Shown here in pieces: positions 26,426 through 33,722 of a stretch of DNA of 53,030 bases (positions within the stretch are counted from its first letter, which is position 1; every line of letters begins with the position of its first letter). This stretch comes from JBFMEX01 sp040752215 (GTDB lineage Bacteria; Pseudomonadota; Alphaproteobacteria; Rhizobiales; Hyphomicrobiaceae): positions 1 through 53,030 of the forward strand of contig JBFMEX010000034.1 in assembly GCA_040752215.1 (NCBI GenBank), written 5' to 3'. The notes under the pieces were generated by a model, which saw only the letters and a program-made list of their open reading frames with translations, made no database searches and had not been told where the DNA came from. Position numbers and translations under genes: made by a program.

Positions 26426-27133
26426 GTGGACGCACTCGTTATCCGACACCTCGCCTTCGAGGATCTCGGCGTATTCGAGCCGGTGCTCAGGGAACGCGGC
26501 TACACCGTACGGACCTTGGAGTCGGGAGTGGAGGCGCTGGCCGTCGACAGCGCCGCGGAGCCGGATCTTCTCGTCGTGCTCGGCGGCCCGATCGGGGTCT
26601 ACGACGAGCCGGCCTACCCGTTTCTCGCCGACGAGATTGCCCTGGTCGGGCGGCGCCTCGCCTCGGGCCGGCCTCTGCTCGGCATCTGCCTCGGTGCCCA
26701 GCTGATCGCACGCGCGGCGGGCGAGAAGGTCTATCCTGGTCCGGCCAAGGAAATCGGGTTCGCCCCTGTGACGCTGACAGCAGAAGGCGAAAGCTCCTGC
26801 CTCGCTGCGCTGACGGCGGCCGGCAATATGGTGCTCCATTGGCATGGCGACACGTTCGACCTGCCGCCGATGGCGACGCGGCTCTGCTCAACGTCGATCA
26901 CACCCAACCAGGCGTTCGGCATCGGACGCAACGTGCTCGCTCTGCAATTCCATATGGAGGCCGATCCACGCCGCTTCGAGCGGTGGTTGATCGGTCACAG
27001 CGTCGAACTCAACACCGCTGCCATTGCCATCGCGGATCTGCGCGCGGCTGCGGCTGCGCACGGCCCTGCAGTGGCAGCCGCGGGGGCCAAGGCCTTTGCC
27101 CGCTGGCTGGACGGCCTTGACAATAGCGGGTGA
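26426..27133 (+). CDS. Class I glutamine amidotransferase, GMP-synthase-like
   Basis: 235 residues. Nucleophile elbow GICLGAQLIARAAG, catalytic His-Glu in LQFHMEAD, and GGPIGVYDEPAYPFL near the N-terminus, as in the GuaA-like/YfeJ-type stand-alone amidotransferases. No synthase domain is attached, so the acceptor is unknown; this group often serves in degradation of gamma-glutamyl compounds. It starts with GTG (VDALVIRHLAFED), 3 bases after the redoxin stop, so the two form a small operon. Confidence 0.85.
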   Translation: MDALVIRHLAFEDLGVFEPVLRERGYTVRTLESGVEALAVDSAAEPDLLVVLGGPIGVYDEPAYPFLADEIALVGRRLASGRPLLGICLGAQLIARAAGEKVYPGPAKEIGFAPVTLTAEGESSCLAALTAAGNMVLHWHGDTFDLPPMATRLCSTSITPNQAFGIGRNVLALQFHMEADPRRFERWLIGHSVELNTAAIAIADLRAAAAAHGPAVAAAGAKAFARWLDGLDNSG

Positions 27134-27218
27134 TCGGGGCCGCCCGGCTATTCCCGGCGCCCCCCGAATCGGCAAATCGTCGCGGCTACAAGTCGAGCGG
27201 CGACGAAGGGGATCAGGC

Positions 27219-28196
27219 ATGACCGAGCGCGCATCGGGCTCCAGGCAGCGGACCAGCAGCGACAACGCTGCGCGCACAGACGCGAGCACGCGCAAGGCGA
27301 AGCATGCCGGCAAGGCCAGGGCGGAAGGCGCCCGCAAGGGCGGCTACGCCAAGAAGACCATCGCGCTGGTCTACGACTTCGATGGCACCCTGTCGCCGAA
27401 GCCGATGCAGGAGTACGCCTTCCTGCCCAAGATCGGCATCGATCCGGCGGCGTTCTGGGCCGAGTGCGGGCGCATCGCCAAAGCCGAGCGCGCCGACCCG
27501 CTGATCACCTACATGCACCTCATGTACAAGAAGGCCAAGGAGAAGGGCGTCCGCATCGACCGCGGCGACCTTGTCGCCCAGGGCAAGTCGGTGGAGCTCT
27601 TTGCCGGTGTCGAGGAATGGTTCGATGCGATCCGCGACTACGTGGCGATCCGCTCCGAGAGCCAGGGCGTCACGCTGCGCCACTATCTCGTCTCGTCGGG
27701 CCTCGTGGAAATCGTCGAGGGCACCACGATCTATCCGCACTTCCACAACGTGTTCGCCTCCGAGTACTGGTTCGAGGCCTACGACCTCCCCTACCCGAAG
27801 CGCGTCATCACCGACACCGGCAAGACCCAGTACCTGTTCCGCATCAACAAGGGCATCGAGGATCTGGCCGAAAGCATCAACTCGCACATGCCCGAGGAGG
27901 CGCGGCCGATTCCGTTCTCCAACATGATCTACTTCGGCGACGGCGACACCGACGTGCCGTCGATGGCGCTGATGAGGAAGAACGGCGGCCACGCGATCGC
28001 CGTCCACCCGCCGGGCAAATCGCGCGCCAAATGCGTTGATCTCTTCAATGCCGGCCGCGTCGACTTCTTCGCCCCCGCCGACTACCGCCGGGGCAGCGAG
28101 CTGTTCAAGCGCACCTGCCTGCTGCTCGACCGCATGCTCGCCGACATCCGCGTCCGCGAGGAGGAGTGGCGGTTGGGGAGAGGGGTCCAGAGGTGA
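27219..28196 (+). CDS. HAD-superfamily phosphatase-like protein
   Basis: 325 residues with a basic low-complexity head (about residues 1-45, rich in Lys, Arg and Ala) before ALVYDFDGTLSPKP, the HAD motif I with both aspartates. Motif II is likely LVSSGLVEIVEG, and motif IV is IYFGDGDTDVPSM. A large cap domain lies between I and II. The pattern resembles phosphoserine-phosphatase-like HADs, but the substrate is not predictable. Start ATG at 27219 with an AAGGGG-type ribosome site. Convergent with the GIY-YIG gene. Confidence 0.82.
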   Translation: MTERASGSRQRTSSDNAARTDASTRKAKHAGKARAEGARKGGYAKKTIALVYDFDGTLSPKPMQEYAFLPKIGIDPAAFWAECGRIAKAERADPLITYMHLMYKKAKEKGVRIDRGDLVAQGKSVELFAGVEEWFDAIRDYVAIRSESQGVTLRHYLVSSGLVEIVEGTTIYPHFHNVFASEYWFEAYDLPYPKRVITDTGKTQYLFRINKGIEDLAESINSHMPEEARPIPFSNMIYFGDGDTDVPSMALMRKNGGHAIAVHPPGKSRAKCVDLFNAGRVDFFAPADYRRGSELFKRTCLLLDRMLADIRVREEEWRLGRGVQR

Positions 28197-28225
28197 ACCA
28201 CCTTCTTCGCCGCCTTGTGCCCACC

Positions 28226-28588
28226 CTACCCCGTGTCATCCTCGGGCTTGTCCCGAGGACCCAATTCTCCGCTCGCGCGATCGCCGGCATGGCCGGGCAG
28301 CGCGAGCAGCGAGGGATAGAGATCGAGCCATTGAGGGTTGTCGCGTTCGATCAGGTTGATCTTCCACTCGCGACGATATCGCTTGAGCGACTTCTCCCTC
28401 TGGATCGCGGCCTCGATGTCGGCGAACGGCTCGAAATGCACCAATCGGCCGACACCGTACCGGCTCGTGAAGCGCGAGCCCGAGCCGGCGCGATGCGCCT
28501 CGATGCGCCCCAGCAGATCGTTCGTAACGCCGATGTAGAGCGTACCGTAGGTCTTGCTCGCAAGGATGTAGACCCAGTACGTGTGCAC
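28226..28588 (-). CDS. Small GIY-YIG nuclease-domain protein
   Basis: 120 residues starting at a GTG (VHTYWVYILASKTYGTLYIG): the YVYIL...LYIGVTNDLLGR form of the GIY-YIG core, with HRAGSGSRFTSRYG and the REKSLKRYRREWKINLI block common to the small UPF0213-like group. Such proteins are putative endonucleases of unknown role, abundant in Hyphomicrobiales. The last residues (GPRDKPEDDTG) are encoded by a palindromic repeat copy. The frame upstream of the GTG also runs through repeat sequence and is not counted. Convergent with the HAD gene. Confidence 0.85.
   Translation of the reverse strand: MHTYWVYILASKTYGTLYIGVTNDLLGRIEAHRAGSGSRFTSRYGVGRLVHFEPFADIEAAIQREKSLKRYRREWKINLIERDNPQWLDLYPSLLALPGHAGDRASGELGPRDKPEDDTG
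28231..28262 (+). repeat. Palindromic repeat copy at the 3' end of the GIY-YIG gene
   Basis: Core CCTCGGGCTTGTCCCGAGG (7-bp arms around CTTGT), preceded by GTCAT. It encodes the C-terminal residues of the GIY-YIG protein on the minus strand. An inverted near-identical copy lies at 28634-28659. Confidence 0.75.
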
Positions 28589-28631
28589 GATGTCGCCGCC
28601 CGCTCTTCTGACGTCGAGCTTGCGGCACCAT

Positions 28632-28812
28632 GGGTCCTCGGGACAAGCCCGAGGATCACACTCGAGAGCGTTCGCCCCGACCGATGTCATGGCCGACTTG
28701 TCCCGACCATCCATCGAGCTGCAAGGCGGACAGGCCGCGCGTGGCCGCGCCCGTGCCGCATCGCGCCACCTGAGCGAGCGGCGCCATGGTTCGCGGGCCG
28801 AGCCGAGGATGA
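28632..28812 (-). repeat. Cluster of palindromic repeats upstream of the GIY-YIG gene
   Basis: An inverted copy of the same element (GTCCTCGGGACAAGCCCGAG at 28634-28653, continuing GATCAC), then related pieces around 28688-28720 (GGCCGACTTGTCCCGACCAT) and 28800-28812 (GCCGAGGATGAC). Together they fill the 251-base space between the GIY-YIG start and the first RTX gene. No gene is seen in this stretch. Confidence 0.65.
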
Positions 28813-28839
28813 CAATCGATGGGGTCAAAGCGCCGTGCT

Positions 28840-29565
28840 TCAGAGCACGAAGTCGCCGCCGGTCAGCGTGTGCACGCCGGCAATCGTGAACGAGACGTCC
28901 GCGACACCGTCGCCGGTGGTGTCGATCTCGACCAGCGTGTTCGTGCCGTCGTCGGAGAAGATCACCTGGCCGGCGACGCTCGTGAACGCGCTGCCCGCAA
29001 ACGTCAGCCCGAGGCCGGTGAAGTCGAACGTGTCTGCGCCTTGCAGGAAGTCGGCGACCACGTCGCCGTCGGCGTCCTCGACCGCCAGAAAGCGGTAGGT
29101 ATCGGCACCGTTGCCGCCGCTCAGCAGGTCGGCTCCGGCCCCGCCCTCGATGTCGTCGTCGCCCTCGCCGCCGATGAGCGTGTCGATTCCCGCGCCGCCG
29201 ACGAGGATGTCGTTGCCGCTGCCGCCAAACAGGAAGTCGTTGCCCTCGCCGCCGTCCATCGTGTCGGCGCCGCTGGCGCCGTGCAGCCGGTCGTCGCCGT
29301 CGCCGCCCAAGAGCGTGTCATTGCCGCTGCCGCCATTGAGGCGGTCGTTGTCGACGCCGCCGTCGAGAAGATCGTCTCGGCTGCCGCCGACGAGACGGTC
29401 GCTGCCGGCCTCGCCGAACAGCTGATCCTTGCCGGCCCCACCGATCAGGCGGTCATTGCCGGCCTCGCCGGTGATGATGTCGTCGCCACTGAGGCCATTG
29501 AGCACGTCGCTGCCGTTCGTGCCCTTGATCTTATCCTTGCGGCCTGAGCCGATTTTACGTGCCAT
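28840..29565 (-). CDS. RTX-repeat calcium-binding protein (first of three)
   Basis: 241 residues starting MARKIGSGRKDK. Residues about 14-160 are about fifteen GGxGxDxLx nonapeptides (for example GGSGNDTLL, GGDGDDRLH), the calcium-binding beta-roll of type I secreted proteins. A non-repeat C-terminal domain (FTGLGLTFAGSAF to the end) finishes in GGDFVL, the acid-plus-three-hydrophobics ending typical of type I secretion signals. There is no signal peptide and no catalytic domain, and no type I exporter in the window. The ATG at 29565 is preferred over a start 21 codons upstream because it matches the MARK start of the next RTX gene. Confidence 0.85.
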   Translation of the reverse strand: MARKIGSGRKDKIKGTNGSDVLNGLSGDDIITGEAGNDRLIGGAGKDQLFGEAGSDRLVGGSRDDLLDGGVDNDRLNGGSGNDTLLGGDGDDRLHGASGADTMDGGEGNDFLFGGSGNDILVGGAGIDTLIGGEGDDDIEGGAGADLLSGGNGADTYRFLAVEDADGDVVADFLQGADTFDFTGLGLTFAGSAFTSVAGQVIFSDDGTNTLVEIDTTGDGVADVSFTIAGVHTLTGGDFVL

Positions 29566-29767
29566 GTCTCGATGCCCTTTGCTGATTCCCTCACGTGCCA
29601 GCAGCCTTGTCGGCGTTGATGGCGACAATGGGGAGCCTGCTCAGATATCCGACCCTAGTTCTGGCACGTCCGCATCTGAGCATTGCTGGAGCGCGCCAAG
29701 CTATCCAAGCCGTCGAGTGGCTCAACGGAGCTTGTCCGCTCCGCCGCTCGACCGATCACGTCGGCGA

Positions 29768-30370
29768 TCAGGCCACGAAATCGTCGACGCTGAGCTGGGC
29801 GGCGGAGAAGCCGGCAAGGAACACCCAACCGGTGGCCCCGCTTTCGCCGTCGTCGCCGAACGCCAGCACCGCGCCGGCGCCCCACAGCGGATCGACCGCA
29901 GCCTCGATGCTGACCGTGTCGAAAGTCGCGCCCGAGAATTTGTCGACGCCGTCCTCGAAGTCGAGGATCACGTCGTCCCAGCTGCCATCGAAGATGCCGA
30001 AGCCGCCGTCGCCGTCGGCGAGCACGAAAATGTCGCTGCCGCGACCGCCGGTCATCCGGTCCGGGCCGGTACCGCCGGCGAGCGTGTCGTCCCCGGCGCC
30101 GCCGTCGAGTATGTCGAGGCCGTCGCCGCCGATCAGCACGTCGTTGCCGCGACCGCCAAGGAGGGTATCGTCGCCGTCGCCGCTGTCGAGCAGATCATGG
30201 CCGCCGTTGCCCATGAGCTTGTCGTTGCCGGCGCCGCCGTAGAGCTCGTCGTTGCCATTGCCACCTTTGAGCGCGTCGTTGCCCTCGGTGCCGAGCAGCA
30301 GATCGTCCCCGCTGCCGCCCTTGATCACCTCGGCCATTGCCTTTTTCGACGAGCCTTTCTTGCGGGCCAT
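29768..30370 (-). CDS. RTX-repeat calcium-binding protein (second)
   Basis: 200 residues, MARKKGSSKK at the start and about ten RTX nonapeptides from residue 18 to 110 (GGSGDDLLL, GGAGNDKLM, GGRGNDVLI), followed by a C-terminal domain containing ILDFEDGVDKFSG, ending LSVDDFVA, again an acidic-hydrophobic terminal motif. AGGAG lies about 8 bases before the ATG. Same orientation as the first RTX gene with a 202-base gap, and similar enough in start and layout to be a duplicate. Likely exported by a type I system elsewhere; function unknown. Confidence 0.85.
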   Translation of the reverse strand: MARKKGSSKKAMAEVIKGGSGDDLLLGTEGNDALKGGNGNDELYGGAGNDKLMGNGGHDLLDSGDGDDTLLGGRGNDVLIGGDGLDILDGGAGDDTLAGGTGPDRMTGGRGSDIFVLADGDGGFGIFDGSWDDVILDFEDGVDKFSGATFDTVSIEAAVDPLWGAGAVLAFGDDGESGATGWVFLAGFSAAQLSVDDFVA

Positions 30371-30623
30371 ATGACGCTCCTGTCCGATTGTTCCCTGACG
30401 CAGCGTTTGTGCGTGAAGCGAACTTGCAGGGGCGCCGTTAACGGCCGCTTAGCAATCGGGCGGTGGTTTCCGGCACGTAAAATTCACCACAACTTTGTCT
30501 CAACTCGTGGCTCGATTCGGGATCGCCGACGGGCGCGGGCGAGCATGCACGAACGATCGCCGGCTTGGACGCCGCGGCAACTGTGTCACTCGTCGATGGA
30601 GTAGCAGGCCGGCCGCCGGCGCC

Positions 30624-31163
30624 TCACTTCGGCGCCAGCACCATCACCATCTGCCGGCCCTCGAGGCGCGGCTCGCTCTCGACCTTGGACAGCTCAACGA
30701 GGTCGCCCTTGACCTTCTGTAAAAGCTGGTAGCCGAGCTCCTGATGCGCCATCTCGCGGCCGCGGAAGCGCAGCGTCACCTTGACCTTGTCGCCTTCCTC
30801 GAAGAACCGCCTGATGGCGCGCATCTTCACATCGTAGTCGTGATCGTCGATCGAGGGCCGCATCTTGATCTCTTTGATCTCGACGATCTTCTGGTTCTTG
30901 CGCGCCTCGGCGGCCTTCTTCTGCTCCTGGTATTTGAATTTGCCGTAGTCGAGGATCTTGCATACCGGCGGCTCGGCGTCGGGCGACACCTCCACGAGGT
31001 CGAGCCCGGCCTGGGTGGCGCGCTCCATGGCGTCGAACCGGCTCACCACGCCGACGTTCTGGCCATTCTCGTCGATCAGACGCACCTCTCGGGCCCTGAT
31101 CGCGTCGTTGATGCGGGGGCCGGTTTGCTCGCGCTCGGGCGCGCCTCTCAGTGGACGACGGAT
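30624..31163 (-). CDS. infC: Translation initiation factor IF-3 (probable ATC start)
   Basis: IF-3 binds the 30S subunit and polices start-codon choice. The call is firm: GPRINDAIRAREVRLID, EPPVCKILDYGKFKYQEQKK, VEIKEIKMRPSIDDHDYDVK and a VMVLAPK end are family blocks. The only in-frame ATG lies at 31307 and would add 48 residues unlike the family. AAGGAG (31172-31177) lies 8 bases before ATC at 31163, giving 179 residues, against 180 in E. coli IF-3, where infC starts with AUU. A rare start lets IF-3 repress its own translation. thrS and rpmI/rplT, frequent neighbours, are absent; RTX genes flank it on both sides. Confidence 0.95.
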   Translation of the reverse strand: MRRPLRGAPEREQTGPRINDAIRAREVRLIDENGQNVGVVSRFDAMERATQAGLDLVEVSPDAEPPVCKILDYGKFKYQEQKKAAEARKNQKIVEIKEIKMRPSIDDHDYDVKMRAIRRFFEEGDKVKVTLRFRGREMAHQELGYQLLQKVKGDLVELSKVESEPRLEGRQMVMVLAPK

Positions 31164-31515
31164 GGCCGTTTCTCCTTCGATAGCCTCGGTTCCCTCTGGC
31201 GCGTCGTCACGGCCTATGCGGCTGGCCTTGGGCCGAGCAAGATCACAGGCACCGGGCCGGCGACGCGAGGGTGGCCGAAAGATCATGAAGAACGGGCGGC
31301 GAGTCAAGCTTTCCGGCCCGATCGCGCGAGTGTGGCCCCGCCGGTGATGCCGGTCGGACAGTCTGCGCCCGGGGGGCGGTCATTCTCGCACTATCTGCAA
31401 TTTTAAGGGTTCTTGGGAACGTCTCGCAATTCTTCGCGGCTACTGTCGCCGGCGGGCAGGAGAACGTCGGGGCGGTTGGGACCGCCGCGGCCGGGTGTGG
31501 AGGGGGCGTCGAGAT
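31164..31515. promoter_or_regulatory. Divergent upstream region of infC and the third RTX gene
   Basis: A 352-base gap holding the infC leader with its AAGGAG and, from about 31380 (CACTATCTGCAATTTTAAGG), a less G+C-rich patch that probably contains the RTX promoter. GGAGGGGGCG lies before the RTX ATG. No gene is recognised, although the infC frame stays open through part of it. Confidence 0.35.
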
Positions 31516-33024
31516 ATGGCATACAACCTGAGCGGCTACACGATCGTCAACGGCACGCCGGCGGACGAGACGATCATCGGCGGCAACGCCAAGGAGGCCA
31601 TCTACGGCAATGGCGGCGCCGATACGCTCGGCGGTGGCAGGGGCGCCGACCTGCTGGTCGGCGGCGGCTCGGGCACGACCTTCCTCTACAACGTCGATGC
31701 GACCTGGGGCAGCGGCTACACGGCCGTCAACACCGGCGACGCCGGCAGCCCCGGCCCCGGCACCACCTTCTCGCTCGCCGGCTACGGCCGCAGCTACGAC
31801 GTGTTCGTCGGCACCGGCACCAACAACACGCTGGTCATGCCCGACGGCAAGAACGCGCTGTTCCTCGACGACGGGCTGAGCCCGGGCGTCGACGCCACCC
31901 GCCTTTACAACATCCAGACCATCCAGGCCGGCAATGGCGGCCAGATCATCGACCTCACGTCCTCTCGCGTGACCTACGGCGACGTCACCATCCGTGGCGG
32001 GACCGGCGCCGACGTGCTGATGGCGAACGCCGGCAACGACGTGATCGAGGGCGGTGACGGCAACGACTACCTGTGGGGCGGCTCGGGTAACGATCGACTC
32101 GAGGGCGGCGCCGGCACCGACACGCTGCTCGGCGCGGCGGGCGACGACATCCTCGACGGCGGCGCGGGCGCCGACGCGATGACCGGCGGCGCCGGTAACG
32201 ACACCTATTACGTCGACCACGTCGGCGACACGGTGAGCGAGGCGGCCGGCGCCGGCATCGACCACGTCCATTCCTCGATCGCCTATACCCTCGGCGCCAA
32301 TCTCGAGAACCTGACGCTGACCGGCTCGGCCATGATCGACGCGATCGGCAACGCGCTCGACAACAAGATCGTCGGCAGCGCCGGTGCCAACCTGATCGAC
32401 GGCGGCGCCGGCAACGACCAGATCAACGCCGGCAGCGGCAACGACACCGTGATCGGCGGCGACGGCAATGACAAGTTGTTCGGCGAGGACAGCAACGATG
32501 TCATGTACGGCGGCGCCGGTAACGACGCGCTCAATGGTGGCGCGGGCTCAGACACCATGTACGGCGGCCTCGGGAACGACGGCTTCTTCGGTGGCGGCGG
32601 CAACGACGTGATCTATGGCGAGGACGGTGACGACCAGATCTACGGCGACGGCGGCAACGACGTGATCTATGGCGGCGCCGGCAACGACCTGCTCGTCGGT
32701 GGCCAGTTCAAGGGCGGCTTCTCGCTCGGCAATGACACCTTCGCCTGGGCGCGCGTGGACGTGGTGACTGCGTCCGGCAGCAGCGCCGGCTTCGACCGCA
32801 TCGTCGACTTCGCGGTCGGCGACCGGATCGACTTCAGCGGCCTATTCACCGGCATGCCTATCGCCGACGTGCACGACGTGGTGCGCTTGACCGACACCGC
32901 GGCCGGCACGGTGGTATCGACCTCGTTCGACGGCGGCGCGAGCTTCCTCGACGTGGTGCAGATCGACGGCCTCCACGACCTCGATCTCGATCAGATGATC
33001 GCCGGCGGCTCGCTCGTCGTCTGA
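31516..33024 (+). CDS. RTX-repeat calcium-binding protein (third, large)
   Basis: 502 residues starting MAYNLSGYTIVNGTPADETI. A first short RTX cluster (residues about 22-50) is followed by a non-repeat insert (about 55-155: FLYNVDATWGSGYTAVNT), a second cluster (155-225), a linker with VGDTVSEAAGAGIDHVHSSI and LGANLENLTLTGSA, a common motif of rhizobial RTX proteins, and a third long cluster (about 290-400, GGAGNDALN, GGGGNDVIY). The end is a typical RTX C-terminal domain (FDRIVDFAVGDRIDFSGL). Presumably exported by type I secretion without signal peptide; no enzyme domain is visible. Confidence 0.88.
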   Translation: MAYNLSGYTIVNGTPADETIIGGNAKEAIYGNGGADTLGGGRGADLLVGGGSGTTFLYNVDATWGSGYTAVNTGDAGSPGPGTTFSLAGYGRSYDVFVGTGTNNTLVMPDGKNALFLDDGLSPGVDATRLYNIQTIQAGNGGQIIDLTSSRVTYGDVTIRGGTGADVLMANAGNDVIEGGDGNDYLWGGSGNDRLEGGAGTDTLLGAAGDDILDGGAGADAMTGGAGNDTYYVDHVGDTVSEAAGAGIDHVHSSIAYTLGANLENLTLTGSAMIDAIGNALDNKIVGSAGANLIDGGAGNDQINAGSGNDTVIGGDGNDKLFGEDSNDVMYGGAGNDALNGGAGSDTMYGGLGNDGFFGGGGNDVIYGEDGDDQIYGDGGNDVIYGGAGNDLLVGGQFKGGFSLGNDTFAWARVDVVTASGSSAGFDRIVDFAVGDRIDFSGLFTGMPIADVHDVVRLTDTAAGTVVSTSFDGGASFLDVVQIDGLHDLDLDQMIAGGSLVV

Positions 33025-33043
33025 TTGCCGGTCGCTGCCGCGC

Positions 33044-33706
33044 CTACCCGAACGCCTGCTCCGGGCCCTTGGAAAGGCGCGGGATGCGCTGCTTGCGCGC
33101 GGCCATGTCCTTCAGGATCACGTACATCTCAGCTGCGCCGAGCGCATCGGCGAACGGGTCGTGGCTCTGGATCGGAGGCAGGCCGAGGTCTTCGATGATC
33201 GCCCCATACCTGAGGTCGATCTGCGTGCCCGGCGGCGCGTTGCCGTACTTGCGCTCGTAGTAGAGGTCGCACACGTCGATCTGCAGATTGGGCAGCCGGA
33301 TGTTGAGCATCTTGAGCGTATGCTTGCTCAGCATCTGCACGTCGAAGTCGATCCAGTAGCCGACCAGCGGGCGATTGCCGATGAAGTGCAGGAACTCGGG
33401 CAGAACCTCGTGCATCGGCCGGCCGTGCTCGACGTCCTTGTAGCGCAGCTGGTGCACCTTGATCGATTGTGCGCGCAGCGCAGCGTCGGGACGGATCACC
33501 GCCTGGAATGCCTCGCTGGTGCGAATGCGGCTGCCCTTGATCGGGATCGCCGCGAGCGAGACGATGTCGTCGACCCACGGGTCGAAACCGGTCGTTTCGC
33601 AGTCGATCGAGATCGCCTCGTCGGTATCCTGGCGATGAAACAGGAACCGGTAGCTGCGGTCGTTGAGGGCGATGCGGTCGATCGCGCGGCGGAGCTTGGC
33701 CAGCAT
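33044..33706 (-). CDS. DnaQ-like 3'-5' exonuclease
   Basis: 220 residues with the DEDDh exonuclease core: Exo I SIDCETTGFDP, Exo II around GYWIDFDVQML and Exo III in SHDPFADALGAAEM. The fold is that of the DNA polymerase III epsilon subunit, but the protein is the stand-alone type found beside DUF294 signalling proteins and acetate permeases in Proteobacteria. Nucleic-acid substrate unknown. It starts 16 bases after the DUF294 stop and is the last gene of the operon. Confidence 0.9.
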   Translation of the reverse strand: MLAKLRRAIDRIALNDRSYRFLFHRQDTDEAISIDCETTGFDPWVDDIVSLAAIPIKGSRIRTSEAFQAVIRPDAALRAQSIKVHQLRYKDVEHGRPMHEVLPEFLHFIGNRPLVGYWIDFDVQMLSKHTLKMLNIRLPNLQIDVCDLYYERKYGNAPPGTQIDLRYGAIIEDLGLPPIQSHDPFADALGAAEMYVILKDMAARKQRIPRLSKGPEQAFG

Positions 33707-33722
33707 GTTCTCGGCTCCCGGC

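Noticed and set aside
28876..29560. Tandem 27-base periodic repeats suggesting a CRISPR or satellite array
   Set aside because: The period equals nine codons and translates to GGxGxDxLx RTX repeats; there are no unique spacers of constant length.
31164..31307. Longer infC starting at the ATG at 31307
   Set aside because: The extra 48 residues are Arg/Pro-rich, unlike IF-3, and there is a better ribosome site directly before ATC at 31163.
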